A stretch of 64,000 bases of DNA from Nitrosospira briensis C-128 (GTDB lineage: Bacteria > Pseudomonadota > Gammaproteobacteria > Burkholderiales > Nitrosomonadaceae): NCBI RefSeq assembly GCF_000619905.2, contig NZ_CP012371.1, positions 1,922,001 through 1,986,000 on the forward strand. Direction: 5' to 3'. Shown here piece after piece: positions 33,150 to 45,800 of the stretch. The notes beneath the pieces were generated by a model. The model saw only the letters and a program-made list of their open reading frames with translations, made no database searches and had not been told where the DNA came from. Position numbers and translations under genes: made by a program. How positions within the stretch are numbered: position 1 is the stretch's first letter; every line of letters begins with the position of its first letter.

Positions 33150-33808
33150 ATCTGGCGCTATTTGACCTCGACAATACGCTTCTGGCCGGGGATAGCGATT
33201 TCCAGTGGGCGCAATTCCTGATCGAGCAGCGCGTGCTCGACCGTGAAGTGTACGAAGCCCAGAATGTCGAATTCTACGAGCAATATAAATCCGGAACGCT
33301 GGATATACATGAGTTTCTGGATTTTCAGCTGAAGCCGTTGTCGCGTCATCCCCGAAGCCAGCTTGATGCCTGGCACAGCGAATTCATGAAGGAAAGAATT
33401 CTTCCATTGATAACGCCGGATGCGCGCGAGTTGATTAACAAGCATATGCTCGGCAGGGATCTATGCATCATCATCACCGCCACCAATCGATTTGTGACCG
33501 AGCCGATCGCACGGGAACTGGGAATAAGCAATCTGATTGCTACCGAGGCGGAACAGCGAGATGGTGAATACACAGGCCGGGTTTCGGGCCTGCCTTGTTT
33601 CAGGGAAGGCAAGATAACGCGGCTGGAAAGCTGGCTGGATGAGCATAATCTGACATGGCTATCGTTTCTGGAAAGCTGGTTCTACAGCGATTCGTTGAAC
33701 GACCTTCCGCTACTCAACAAGGTTACCCACCCGGTCGCGGTGGATCCCGACGCAACCCTCAAGGCTCATGCGGAAAAAAAAGGATGGCCCATCATCAGCC
33801 TGCGATAA
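33146..33808 (+). CDS. HAD-IB family phosphatase (SerB-like)
   Basis: The protein has 220 residues. Motif I is LALFDLDNTLLAGDSDFQW (nucleophile Asp and acid Asp). Motif II is IIITATNRFVTEPIARELGI. Motifs III/IV are ARK-like FREGKITRLESWL and SWFYSDSLNDLPLLNKV. This is the HAD-IB subgroup that includes SerB and histidinol phosphatase. The substrate is unknown. The gene is coupled to hda by a 4-bp overlap. Confidence 0.9.
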   Translation: MNLALFDLDNTLLAGDSDFQWAQFLIEQRVLDREVYEAQNVEFYEQYKSGTLDIHEFLDFQLKPLSRHPRSQLDAWHSEFMKERILPLITPDARELINKHMLGRDLCIIITATNRFVTEPIARELGISNLIATEAEQRDGEYTGRVSGLPCFREGKITRLESWLDEHNLTWLSFLESWFYSDSLNDLPLLNKVTHPVAVDPDATLKAHAEKKGWPIISLR

Positions 33809-33949
33809 CCTGGATAATAGTGGGAGTGCTATGCCCGGGCCGCGATGATAGTGGCAAAAGCAGAAAACACGACAAAGCTTGCTCGTTGATTCGGTTATTG
33901 GTTCGGGATCTGGCGTGCTGATCGTTCACAAATTGGCCTGAGCGCCCGA

Positions 33950-34927
33950 GTGAATTCCGCCAAGCACCCTTTATTGCTGCTGATTTTCTTCTTTCTGCTG
34001 GGTCTCGGCAGTCTGTTTACTGGACTGCTGTTCGGCAGCGTGGATATCCCGATCCTCGGCATTATCGATGTCCTGTTGTGGCCGACCGATAGCATCACTC
34101 ACCAGATCATCTGGCAGCTTCGGTTGCCGCGTGTATCGGCGGCATTTGCCTGCGGCGGCCTGCTGGCCCTTGCGGGCGCGCTATTGCAGGTTCTGCTGCG
34201 TAATCCCCTGGCTGATCCCTATATTCTGGGCGTATCGGGCGGAGCGGCAGTCGGTGCGCTCCTTGCGATGCTGCTGGGATGGGGGCTCGTGTTGACGAAT
34301 CTGACATCGTTGGCTGGTGCACTGACGGCAATTGCCATTGTGTTCGGCTTGAGCTTTCGTGCCGGCGACTGGAATCTTTACCGGTTGCTCCTGACAGGCG
34401 TGGTACTGTCCGCTGGCTGTACGGCGCTGACTACCTTGATCCTGACGCTGGCACCCGCCCGCGATATAAAAGGCATGCTATTCTGGCTGATGGGCGATAT
34501 TTCGCGCGCTGAAGAACTGACGCCTGCATGGGCGATGCTTATCATCGTAACGGCTTTGAGCATGCTTTTTTCCGGCAGCCTCAACGTTCTGAGCCTCGGC
34601 CAGATGAAGGCGAAAACGCTTGGTGTGGCGGTACTGCCACTGCAGATCGGTATCTACTTTTGCGCCTCGTTGGCGACCGTATCCGCGCTGATGCTGGCGG
34701 GTGCCATCGGATTTGTCGGCCTGATCGTGCCGCACGCCGTGCGCTTGCTGGGCGTTAACGATTTTCGCTGGCTGCTGCCCTTGGCAGTGCTCTGCGGAGG
34801 CAGTTTCCTCACATTGGCCGATACCCTGGCTCGTACGTTGTGGGCACCGCAGCAATTGCCCGTGGGCGTGCTGACGGCATTGCTGGGCGTACCGATGCTG
34901 TTGATGTTGCTGTCGAGAAAGCATTGA
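33950..34927 (+). CDS. FecCD/BtuC-family ABC transporter permease
   Basis: The protein has 325 residues (GTG start) with about nine hydrophobic helices. Family motifs are WQLRLPRVSAAFACGGLLAL, QVLLRNPLADPYILGVSGGA and GAIGFVGLIVPHAVRLLGVN. Such permeases import cobalamin, haem or iron siderophores. No ATPase or binding protein lies next to it in this window. A foldback element begins at the last base of its stop codon and separates it from the Sfp gene. The partner genes may have been moved away or lie elsewhere. Confidence 0.9.
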   Translation: MNSAKHPLLLLIFFFLLGLGSLFTGLLFGSVDIPILGIIDVLLWPTDSITHQIIWQLRLPRVSAAFACGGLLALAGALLQVLLRNPLADPYILGVSGGAAVGALLAMLLGWGLVLTNLTSLAGALTAIAIVFGLSFRAGDWNLYRLLLTGVVLSAGCTALTTLILTLAPARDIKGMLFWLMGDISRAEELTPAWAMLIIVTALSMLFSGSLNVLSLGQMKAKTLGVAVLPLQIGIYFCASLATVSALMLAGAIGFVGLIVPHAVRLLGVNDFRWLLPLAVLCGGSFLTLADTLARTLWAPQQLPVGVLTALLGVPMLLMLLSRKH

Positions 34928-35167
34928 ACCTAAATCTGGCAGTTGACCGCTTATTTATCAGTTAAGCGCCCTAATCAAAGAGGATTTTTTCGTATCCTGC
35001 GAGCTTTGTCTTTTTGGTAAGCTCGCTACGGGGCGCAGTGAACAATTTTTGCGGCACAGCGCTGTGTTGCAACTCCTTGGAATGGAATGACCATTCCGCG
35101 TCGTTGCGCCTTGCTCTGCGCCCCAAAAACCGCTCACTCCACCCCGTCCAACTGCCAGATTTAGGTT
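34927..35167. mobile_element. MITE-like foldback element family C (241 bp)
   Basis: The left end AACCTAAATCTGGCAGTTG (34927-34945) is perfectly complementary to the right end CAACTGCCAGATTTAGGTT (35149-35167). Inside, GGGGCGCAG pairs with CTGCGCCCC and GGAATG with CATTCC, so the unit can fold into a long structure. There is no coding capacity and no clear target duplication. It starts at the stop codon of the permease gene and ends 30 bp before the Sfp gene. Confidence 0.8.
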
Positions 35168-35196
35168 GATCGTTTCGAGTCTATCTCAAACGGAGG

Positions 35197-36033
35197 TTGC
35201 CATTTGATGAACCTGTTCCAGTATCGCGCGTTACCGGCCAGGAGATGAATTCTGTAAGTTCATCATCAACCCCCGAACCATCCCTTGAGTGGCTACCCAC
35301 TGAATTGCCTGCAGGGACAGTTCACCTCTGGTATATGTCCATCGCGGACACGAAGATTCCGTTCGATCATCATCTATCCGTTCTCGACGAGGAAGAGCGG
35401 CACCGGGCAGAACGGTTCCATCTCGATCACGATAGAGTCCGATTCGTTTTGGGTCGTGCTTCCCTGCGTTGCCTGTTGGCGCGATACAGTGATTCCGATC
35501 CTGCGCTCATCCAATTTAAGCAGAACCGCTACGGTAAGCCGTTTCTCCAATATCCGGCCAGTTCTGTTCAGTTCAACGTAACGCATTCCGGCAACTACGT
35601 ATTCCACGCGATCGCGCATGGAACCGAGGTCGGGGTAGATGTTGAAGTCATCCGCGATTCTGCTGGGCTTGCATCAATTTCTTCGTATTTTGCCGCTGGC
35701 GAACAAGGCTGGCTATTGGCGACCGACCCTCAGGCGTGGAATGGTGCATTCTTCACGCTATGGGTCTGCAAGGAAGCTTATATAAAGGCGCTGGGCCGAG
35801 GGCTTTCAAAGCCTTTGAACAGCTTCGAAATCAGCCTCGCGATGGGAAAAGAGGGAGTGGAGCCAAGGGTTCTCTTCGACTCCGATGACGCTGCTGCCCC
35901 AGCCTCATGGCGGTTGGTGATTTTTGAGCCTGGGCGGAACGCGCTGGGCTGTCTCGCCGTCAACCGTACTTGTAAAATAGTCGAGCTGCGTGAATACGGC
36001 TCCGGTGCGTTGTTGCGGCGGATATCCCTGTAA
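35197..36033 (+). CDS. 4'-phosphopantetheinyl transferase, Sfp type
   Basis: The frame has 278 codons. The Sfp domain starts at about residue 40 (TVHLWYMSI) and has VRFVLGRASLRCLLARYSDS. The magnesium motif GTEVGVDVEVI and the WVCKEAYIKALGRGLSKPL motif follow, both essential for coenzyme A binding. It attaches phosphopantetheine to carrier domains, most obviously the four of the adjacent peptide synthetase. The start is unsure: TTG at 35197 lies too close to GGAGG, and an ATG at 35245 is an alternative that keeps the whole domain. It is convergent with the methyltransferase gene. Confidence 0.92.
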   Translation: MPFDEPVPVSRVTGQEMNSVSSSSTPEPSLEWLPTELPAGTVHLWYMSIADTKIPFDHHLSVLDEEERHRAERFHLDHDRVRFVLGRASLRCLLARYSDSDPALIQFKQNRYGKPFLQYPASSVQFNVTHSGNYVFHAIAHGTEVGVDVEVIRDSAGLASISSYFAAGEQGWLLATDPQAWNGAFFTLWVCKEAYIKALGRGLSKPLNSFEISLAMGKEGVEPRVLFDSDDAAAPASWRLVIFEPGRNALGCLAVNRTCKIVELREYGSGALLRRISL

Positions 36034-36064
36034 GAGAAAGCGCTGCGTCAGGCTATCGTGAATT

Positions 36065-36700
36065 TCAACGCGTCCGCACGAAGCACTGAATATAAGCGTC
36101 CCCGGTGTCGTTTTTGACATAATCGGTGGTTGCGTACGATGCATAGGATCGACGCTCGACGACGATGCGATCGAAGTGATGGACGAATTGCCAACGTAGT
36201 ACCGGCCGTGTGGAGAAGCAGGGGATAAAAACGCCGCCTTGCCGCAGGGCGCGCGTAACCGCCGGCATGACTCCCGCCCATAGCCCCTCATCGTCCCACA
36301 ACGTCACGGGGACGAGGTAGGGATCGAAAAAAATGCCGTCGAGGCTTTCCGGTTCGATCTCCTGGATATATTCAAAAAAATCCGCGTGAACGATCTCCAG
36401 CGCCGGCGGCGGCGATGGATTTCGCTCGCGGAAGAGTTCTATCACCTGGGGAAATTTTTCGATTACGGTGTGATGACGGGTGGCTGGGTTGCTCGCGATG
36501 CGCAGTGCCGAGATACCCAGTCCCAGGCCCACCTCCAGGAACTGCGAGCCATATTTGCAGAGAATGTCCGCGGATTCCCACATCAATGCCGTTTCCCACC
36601 CTTGCATCGCCTGACCGTCTTCGATGAGGAGAGTGACTTCATCCCCATCCCCTTCTATGAGCTTTATCTCCGGGTTTTCTATTTGCTGTATCTCGTTCAT
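36065..36700 (-). CDS. Class I SAM-dependent methyltransferase
   Basis: The protein has 211 residues. SAM-binding motif I is FLEVGLGLGISALRI, followed by HHTVIEKFPQVIELF (motif II acidic end) and IFFDPYLVPVTLWDDEGLW. The order MWESADILCKYG before motif I resembles the guanidinoacetate/arginine N-methyltransferase group. A ribosome binding site GAGGAGA precedes the ATG. It lies 119 bp downstream of the synthetase gene in the same direction, so it may N-methylate the peptide or a precursor, but this is inferred from position. Confidence 0.8.
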   Translation of the reverse strand: MNEIQQIENPEIKLIEGDGDEVTLLIEDGQAMQGWETALMWESADILCKYGSQFLEVGLGLGISALRIASNPATRHHTVIEKFPQVIELFRERNPSPPPALEIVHADFFEYIQEIEPESLDGIFFDPYLVPVTLWDDEGLWAGVMPAVTRALRQGGVFIPCFSTRPVLRWQFVHHFDRIVVERRSYASYATTDYVKNDTGDAYIQCFVRTR

Positions 36701-36819
36701 TGTGCTTTCTCCTCAAAATGCATCATCATCCTAGATCCGGCAGCTGGACGGCGTGGAGTGAGCTCACCAGAAAGGTGAAGCTTACGGGGTACGAAAAATC
36801 CTTTTCAGTTATATAGTAT

Positions 36820-39800
36820 TTAGTTAATAAATGAGCGGTCAGTTGCCGGATTCAGAATGATGTCATTGGCGGCAAAGCGGTCCAGCAGCGCCTTGAGTTC
36901 TTTGGAAAACACGGGCTCTCCGAGCGAGGAAACTTTTGCCCGATAGCGCCAGCGCGGCAGTGGCTCGATCTTTGGCAAAGGTGTATTCTCCGCCTGCGCT
37001 GTCGTCACCACTGACGCCAGATCGGCGATAGTGGGGGTCTCAAAAATCTGTTGCAGCGGAACTTCTACACCGAACTCGTCGCGTAACCGCGACATTACCT
37101 GGGTCGCCAGGAGGGAGTGCCCTCCCAGGGTGAAGAAATTGTCCCGAATACCGATGTGTCCGATTCCAAGTATCTGCTCCCATATCGCCACAAGCTTTGC
37201 CTCAGCAGGCGCGTGAGGCAAAACAAAGCCTTCGTTCCTTATTTCCGGCACCGGCAGCGCCAGCCGATTGATCTTGTCGCTGGGTGTCGTGGGCAGCTCC
37301 TCAAGTGTTACGAACACTGACGGCACCATATAATCGGGCACCCGCTGGGCGAGATGCCAGCGCAAGTCGTTGTCGGCCGGTGGTTGCCCTGAATCCGCAG
37401 AATCTGCCGAGCCTGTCGAGACATAGGCGATCAGCCGCCATTCGCCAGCGTATTCCTGCGCGATGACCACCGCTTGTTTTACACCAGGGAATTGGAGGAG
37501 GTGGTTTTCGATCTCGCCCGGTTCGATGCGATAACCCCGAATTTTCACCTGGAAATCCCGCCGCCCGATGAACTCGATGCCGCCATCTGGAAGCCGGCGC
37601 CCGAGATCGCCGGTGCGGTAAATTCGCCGTCCTTCGTCTTCCGATGGAAACGCTGCAATACTACCCTGCCGCCAATAACCCACGGCGATGAAGAGACCGC
37701 GCAGCACAATTTCCCCTGGGCAGTAGATATCCGCAGGCTGTCCAGCATCATCCAGCAGCAGAACCTCGATGTCATCAACCGGGTAACCGACGGGCACGGC
37801 GTCGCGCACAGGCATCGTTTTACTGTCGATGAAGCATTGCAGCACCATCGTCGATTCCGTGAGGCCGTAGCCATTGACCAGCAGGCAATCCGGAGTGAAG
37901 TGCGCACGGAAAGAATCCACATCGCGGCGGTACACGGCTTCACCGCCAAGGACGACGAGGCGGATTTTCTCCAGATGCTCCATTCCCGTCAGCGCATTGA
38001 CAAGATGGCGAAATATAGTCGGGGCGGAATGAAAAACCGTAATCTCCTGCTCTACGAGGCAATCGACGAGTGCCTCGATGCCATGCTCCCGCACAGAAAC
38101 AGGGTAAACCGCAGCGCCGTTGAGCAGGGCACCGAAGATATCCTGAACAGCAGCGTCAACGCCGTATGAAGAGACAAAGGTCAGCCGGTCATCGGCACAC
38201 AAATGCAGGTTGTTACTGTAGTTCCGGACTTGGGCCAGGACATTGCGGTGAGTTTGCACGACACCTTTTGGTTCTCCTGTGGATCCTGAGGTGTAGAGAA
38301 TATAGGCGATGGCATCCGGCGAGATGGCTGGCGGCGGATCCGCATCGAAGCGCTCGTTCTCGGCAAAGCGGATCACCTGAGCCTGTTCCGTGGAAAAATC
38401 TTCGATTTCGGTCAGGACGGCGGCTGCCATGGAATCGGCTAAAAGCCTGTTAATCCGGGGCAGAGGATGAGCGGGGTCGAGCGGGACATACGTCTTGCCT
38501 GCCTTCAGCACCCCAAGCATCGCCGCGATCATGGATGCGCCATGGCGGAAAAGCAGGGCGACCCGTTCCTCGCCATCTCCGCGCAGGGCGAGGATGGCGT
38601 TGGCGACCCGATTGGAAAGCTCCTCCAGTTGTGTATAAGTCCACTGCTCATTTTTAGTCTTGACAGCGGTGTTATCAGGATAACGCGTTGCCTGCTCTCG
38701 GAAACGGCTTCCTATCGATTGCTCGATCGCTTGCCCGCAGAACGCTATAGATCGATTCTTGGGCGTGACAATGTTTTTTCCTGAAGGTATCTGACGAGTG
38801 AGGCGCAGTTGCGCGAGCGACACGTCAGGGTCGGCAGCGATCGCTTCCAGAAGATTGGTGAAGTGGTCGAGTATGTATCTCACGGTGCCGTGCTCAAAAA
38901 GATCGCGTGCATATACCGCGTGGAGCCGGATGTTCCGGTCGTATTCGATGGCATAGAGGGTGAGGTCGAATTTTGCCGACTCCTCATCGGCGTTGAAATC
39001 AGCGTTGGCATCGAGTTCAGCATCAGGCAATTCCGCCTTGTCGTCAGCCTTATCGTCGGGCTCGTCAGGCATGCGCCCATCGATATTGAGCAGGTTGAAC
39101 ATCACCTGGAACAGCGGTGCCTGGCTCAGATGTCGTGCCGGGGCGAGCCTGGCCACCAGCATCTCGAAGGGCATATCCTGATGTGCGTACGCCTCGGTTG
39201 CCACCGTGCGCACGCGCTCGAGCAGCGCGGTAAATGACGGATCGCCCGACAGGTCGAGGCGCAAGGCAAGCGTATTGACGAAGAATCCGATCAACCCTTC
39301 CAGTTCGCTGCGAGTGCGATTGGCAATGGGCGTGCCGATCACCAGATCGGGCTGTCCGCTGTAGCGCGCCAAGAGCGCGCCAAAGGCAGCCAGAAGCGTC
39401 ATGAACAAGGTAGCGCCTCGGTTTTGTCCCAGCTCGCGCAAGCGCGCGGTCAGCGCCGCATCGAGGCATACACTGCAGCGCCCGCCGCGATAGCTCGACT
39501 GCGCCGGACGTGGCCAGTCGGCAGGCAGGGTAAGCTGCGCCGGGGCATCTTCCAACTGCCTCTGCCAGTAGGCGAACAGTCCGTCCAGCCGCTCGCCCTG
39601 TAGAATGCGCCGCTGCCAGCAGGCGAAGTCGGCGTACTGGATCGGCAGTGCCGGCACTGCAGGCTGTCCGCCTTTCACCCTGCCGGCATAGAGTGCGCGC
39701 AGATCGCGGTGCAGGATCTCCAGCGACCAGCCATCCGCGACGATATGATGCAGCACCAGCACCAGCCAGTGATAGCCGCTCTCAAGGCGTACCAGGCTGG

Positions 39801-42800
39801 CGCGCAGCAACGGGCCACGGACAAGATCGAAAGGAGCGTCAAGTGCCGCGGCGTGATGGGCGCGGGCGCGTGCCAGGCAGTCAGCCGGCGGCTGGCTGAC
39901 ATCCACCAGCGGCAGGTCGATGCGCAAGCTTGGTGCAATGAGCTGCACCGGCACGCCGTCCACCGCGGCGAAGGTGGTGCGCAGCGCCTCGTGGCGGTCG
40001 AGCAGGTCGGCCAGGCTGTCTTCCAGCGCCTGCCGGTCCAGCGGACCCTCGAAAGGCAGCACGGTACTCAAATGATAAACCGCACTGCCCGGATGCAATT
40101 GCTCGAAAAACCACAACCTTTGCTGCGCAAAGGACAGTGGACAGGGGTCCATCCTCAGCCCTGCGGGGATAGGGGGTTCAGCGGTGCCGATTATTCCATG
40201 GCTTGCTTCTTGGCCTGCTTCGCTTATTTCTCGCGCAAGACCGGCCACCGTGGGCGATTCGAACAGGCTGCGCAACGGCACTTCAATTCCGAAAGCGTCC
40301 CGGATTCGGGAGATTACGCGAGTCGCCAGTAGCGAGTGACCGCCCAGCTCAAAGAAATTATCCTCGACCCCGACAGTATCGATCCCGAGAACCTCTGCCC
40401 AGATTCGTGCAACTCGCGCTTCTCCTTCTGTGCGCGGCACAGTGGGCGCACGCCCGAGGTCCGGACGGGAACGATCCGGTGCGGGTAGCGCTCGCCGGTC
40501 GATCTTGCCGCTCGGCGTAGTGGGCAGCCTATCGAGAGAAATGAATGCTGCCGGCACCAGGTACGCCGGCAGACGTTCTTGTAGAAACCGGCGAAGCTCC
40601 CCGATTGCTGGCCGCGTTTCCGTTCGGGCCACCACGTAGGCGACCAGCCGACGCTCACCGGGATTGTCTTCCCGCGCCACGACAGCGGCCTCACGTACGG
40701 CTGGATGCGCAGCGAGCACCGCCTCCACCTCCCCTGGTTCAACGCGAAAACCCCGTATTTTCACCTGGTTATCGAGGCGGCCGAGAAACTCGATATTACC
40801 ATCGGGAAGATAGCGGGCAAGATCGCCTGTTCTATAAAGTCGCACTTCCGGATAGCTTGAGCCGGTGACGAATTTTTCCGCAGTGAGCGCTGGGCGGTTG
40901 AGGTAGCCGCGCGCCAGGTTATCCCCGCCGATATACATCTCACCGGGAACGCCGATAGGCGCCGGGCGTAGGCCAGGGTCAAGCAGATGGATGGACGTAT
41001 TGGCGATCGGGCGGCCGATAGGGGGTAGAAGCGGCCAGTCATCGGGTAAATCCGCAAGAGTGAAGGCGGTAACTACATGGGTTTCCGATGGGCCGTAATG
41101 GTTGTGCAGCCGGCAGCCGGGAATATTCCTGAACAAGGCGCGGATTTGCGGGGTGACCTGCAACTGCTCGCCAGCGGTGATGATTTCCCGCAAGGTCGCC
41201 GGAAGCGACTGTATGCCCGAGGCGGCTTCCGCCAACTGCTGTAGCGCAACGAAGGGAAGATACAGCCGCTGGATTTCCTGCAGGCTGATGAACCGCCATA
41301 ATCCCGCCGGGTCCTGCCGCAACGTTTCCGGTACCAGGACCAGCATCGTGCCTGCGCAAAGGGTCGAGAAAATCTCCTGGAACGAGACATCGAAGCTCAA
41401 TGGCGCAAATTGCAGCGTCGTACCGCCGGGGCCCAGTTCCCGATACTGCCAGCTGATCAGGTTGGCCAGCGTGCGATGCGGCATCGCCACGCCTTTTGGC
41501 TTGCCGGTCGACCCCGAAGTGTAGATGACGTAGGCGAGGTTCTGCGAGGTCGGTAGCTTACGAAGATCCAGCGAAGTGTCCGGCGCATCGTCCGATAGCG
41601 GCGCCAGAGGTTCGTCGATGCACAAGGCACGTTGGGTTGGCAGCCGCTCAAGCAGCCCGCGCCGCGTGAGCAGGAGCGGTGCGCCGCTGTCTCGCAGCAT
41701 GAATGTCAGTCGCTCATCCGGATATGCCGGATCGAGCGGCACGCAGGCGCAGCCGGCAATAAGGATGCCAAGGATGCCGATCACCATCTCCGGCGAGCGT
41801 TCGACGCAGAGTGCCACCGGCATATCGGGACCGACGCCGAGTCGGCTCAGATGGCGGGCAAGCAGATCGGCACGATCATTGATCTCATGATAGGTGAGCC
41901 GAGTGTCGCCATATACGATAGCAATCGCATCGGGCGTACGCGTCACCTGTTCCCGAAAAAGTTCGTGAATGCAGCGGCTGCGAGGATATTCAGCCTGGTT
42001 GTGGTTCCAGTCGGCAAGTTGCTGGCGCTCCGCAGCCGTGAGCAACGAAAGGTCAGCCAGCTTTACGTGTGGCTCCGCCGGATGCGCGATCATCGCTTCC
42101 AGCAGTGTGCGCCAATGATCGAGCATGCGCATGACTGTGGCGTCGTCGAAACGCGCCCGGTCATACAGAAGCCTGAGCAGGAGTTCTTCGCCGGGCGCAG
42201 CGATAGCCGTCAACGGATAGCTGGTACGTTCGACGGCCCGGGTCGAGTTGGGGGCATGGCTTTTCTTTTCCTCGGCCGGCAACTCCCGCTGAGGATAATT
42301 TTGAAAAACCAGGAGGCTTTCAAAAAGGGGCAATCCTGCAGGAATCTCGCTCAAGTGCTGGATTTCAGCGAGCGAACCATACCCATATTCCCTGTTTTCG
42401 AGCTGGCGGTCCTGCAGCTTCTGTAACCAGCCAGTCAGGGTATCCGTTTCCGCGAGGGAGACGCGCAGCGGCAATGCATTGATGAAAAGCCCCAGCATCG
42501 ATTCGACCCCAGGAAGTGCTTCAGGCCGGCCCGCGACGATGACGCCGAAAACAATGTCGGTCTCTCCGCTGTAGCGGCTCAGGAGAAGCGCCCAGGCGGC
42601 CTGAACCAGGGTGTTGAGCGTTACCTGGTTTGTTCGCGCGAAGGATTCAAGCGCGGCGGTCGATTCGGCTGACAGCAGGATGTGCCCTTCAGCATGTCCC
42701 TCGGCGCCTTTGCGGGGGCGGTCTACGGTCAGTGGCGTGGCGGCCGTAAAGCCATGGAGTACTCGCTTCCAGTAAGCGCGGGCGGCATCCCGGTCCTGGT

Positions 42801-45800
42801 CCTGCAACCAGGCGATATACTCTCGGTAAGGACGCGGTGGAGGCGGTTCGTATCGGACATTGCGCCGGATAGCCTCATAAAAATTTCCAATCTCAGAGAA
42901 GAGAATCGGTACGCTCCATCCGTCGAGGAGAGCATGGTGATGGCTCCAGATAAACTCGAACTGATCGTCACCGGTGCGGATCAGCGCGATTCGCATCGGC
43001 GGCGCTTTCGAAAGATCGAAACCTCGCCGCCTGTCGGCGTCGAGATAGTCGTCGAGGCGACGATCCGTTTTTCGATCCATTTCCGGCAATCCATGCCAAT
43101 CATGATGGGTACAGTCCAGCTGCGCTTCGCGATGAACGATTTGCACGGGTGCGTCGAGGCCCTGCCAGTGAAATGTCGTCCGCAGCACGGGATGGCGCGC
43201 CACGACGCGCCGCCAGCTTTCCTCGAATGCTTCGATATCCACACTGCTGGCAAAGGAGTGATGGAGTTGTTCGACATAGACGCCCGAATCCGGATCGAGA
43301 AGCGTATGGAACAGCATTCCCTCCTGCATCGGCGACAGGGGATAGATGTCCTCGATATCCGGGTTATCGCGCAAGAGTCTGTCGAGCTGCGCCTGACCCA
43401 GATTGGTCAGGGAAAAATCCATTGGCGTCAGTCCTTCGGGCCTGGAGGACAGGCAATGCCTGATGAGTTTGCGCAACTCGTCGATGAATGTCGACGCCAG
43501 TGATTCGACGGTAGCGCGGCGGTGGATTGCCTCACTGTAGATCCAGGATAAGTGCAACTGACCCGCGAAGACACCTCCGTTGACATCGATAAGATAGCGT
43601 CGCCTGCTATGCTCGCTGAAAGCCGGTCCACGCAGGTCTGTCTCGCCGGTAGCCGAATCGGCGGAATACTCGAATTGTCCGAGGTAATTGAAGCTTATCT
43701 GTGGTTGTGGAAGCGCCCGCAGCAATTCGCCGGTTTCTCCCCTGCTTATATACCGCATGAGACCATAACCGATGCCACGACGGGGAATTGCACGCAGCCG
43801 TTCCTTGACATGCCGCAGCGCTAAATCAGGCGTGACGGGATCGGTATAACCGCTGACGTCGAGCGCTACCGGAAAGAGCGTTGTAAACCAGCCCACTGTC
43901 CTCGATAAATCGACGTCGTCAAAAAGCGCTTCCCTGCCGTGGCCTTCCAGATCGACCAGCAGCATGCCGATTCCTGTCCACCGTGCGAAGGCAAGCGCCA
44001 TGGCGGTCAATAGCGTTTCATCGATGCGCGCTTGATGAGTCCGTGCAATATCCCTCAGCAGGTGTGTGGTTTCTTCTGTGCTGAGAGACGCCACTACCGT
44101 GCGGCTAGATCCGGCGGTGTTGGCGTCCGGCAGCGCGGGAAAGTCGGTCGGCAAAGGTGGTGCTTGTGCCGGCAGCGCAGCAAGCCAGTACCGCGCCTCT
44201 TCCCGCAGAATCGCCGAGTTTGCCGGATTTGCATAGGCTGCCAGTTTTTCCGCCCAGGATGTGAAAGCGGTAGTTTTCGGCGGCAGACGGACCGGCTGGT
44301 CTGGTCCATCCAGTTGGGCACAAACGGTATCGAGATCTTCCAGCAGGATGCGCCAGGAAACGCCATCGATAACCAGATGGTGGATCACGATCAGTAACTT
44401 TGCATTTTCCCGGGAACCGAAATCGAACAGCACGGCACGCAGCAGCGGCCCGCGGGCAAGGTCGAGGCTTGCCTGCGCCTGCCCCGATCGACTCTCTACA
44501 ACCGCTGCCCGCTGCGATGGTTCAACTTGGGATAGATCGACACGCGCAAACGGCGCCACCCCATCCGGATCCGCGAGTGTCTGCAACCACCCTTCGTCGG
44601 TGCGGAAAAAGCGCAGCCGCAGCGCGTCGTGATGGTCCAGGAGCTGGTTGAAAATACTTACCCAGCGGTCATCGTCGATGCCGGGCGAGACCGGCAACAG
44701 TACCGTCTGATTGTAATGCTGCGGATCAACCAGGTTCTGCTCGAAAAACCAGTGCTGGATCGGCGTAAGCGGCGCGGTTCCAGTTACCGTTCCCTGCTCA
44801 GCCGCGATTATGGTGGCGTCCGTGATCGTCAGCAATCCGGCAACGGTCGGCTGCTCGAAAAGCTGGCGGGGAGTGAAGCGCAGCCCTTGAGCGCGCGCCC
44901 GGGCGACGATCTGGATTGCCAGGATTGAGTCGCCGCCCAGTTCGAAGAAATTATCGTGGATACCGACCTGGGGAAGGTGGAGCACTTCCGCAAATATATC
45001 CGCCAGCCGGCGCTCGTCTTCAGTGCGCGGCGCCACCGCCGCGGTTTCCCGTGCTATCGCAGGCATGGGTAAGGCCGAACGGTCGACCTTGCCGTTGGCA
45101 GTCAACGGCAGGGCTGCCAACGCGACAAATGCCGAAGGCACCATGTAGTCGGGCAGCCGTGCTTGCAAAAAATGCCGCCATTCGCTCACAGGAGGTGGCT
45201 TATCCGTCACCACATAAGCGACCAGACGCTTGTCACCGGGCGTGTCTTCACGCACCGTCGCCACCGCCTCGCGAACATCCGGATATCCGCGCAGCGCTGC
45301 TTCCACTTCACCCAGTTCGACGCGGAATCCGCGCACCTTGACCTGCTGATCGCGTCGTCCGAGAAACTCCAGGTTTGCATCGGGAAGATAGCGCACCCAG
45401 TCTCCGGTCCGGTACAGGCGTGCACCTGAATGGAACGGATGGGGGATGAATCGCTCGGCGGTGAGCGCCGGCTGGTGGAGATAGCCGCGGGCAAGGCCTT
45501 CGCCGCCGATATAGAGCTCCCCCGGCACACCGATGGGTACCGGTTGAAGCCGGTCGTCCAGCACATAGATTTCAGTGTTGGCAATCGGCCGGCCTATGGG
45601 CACCGAGAAGATGGAGGTATCGGAGGCCGGTTTGGCAGGGAGCCGGCCGCCAGGGGTGGGAACGGTACCGTTTGCAGGGACCATCGGGAGTATGGGGATT
45701 CCAGGCGGAGAAAGTTTGCAGAGTGTGGCCGTGATCGTGGTCTCGGAGGGGCCGTAGGCATTGATGAGGGCGACTCTTCCGTCCGTCTGCCGTTGCCATT

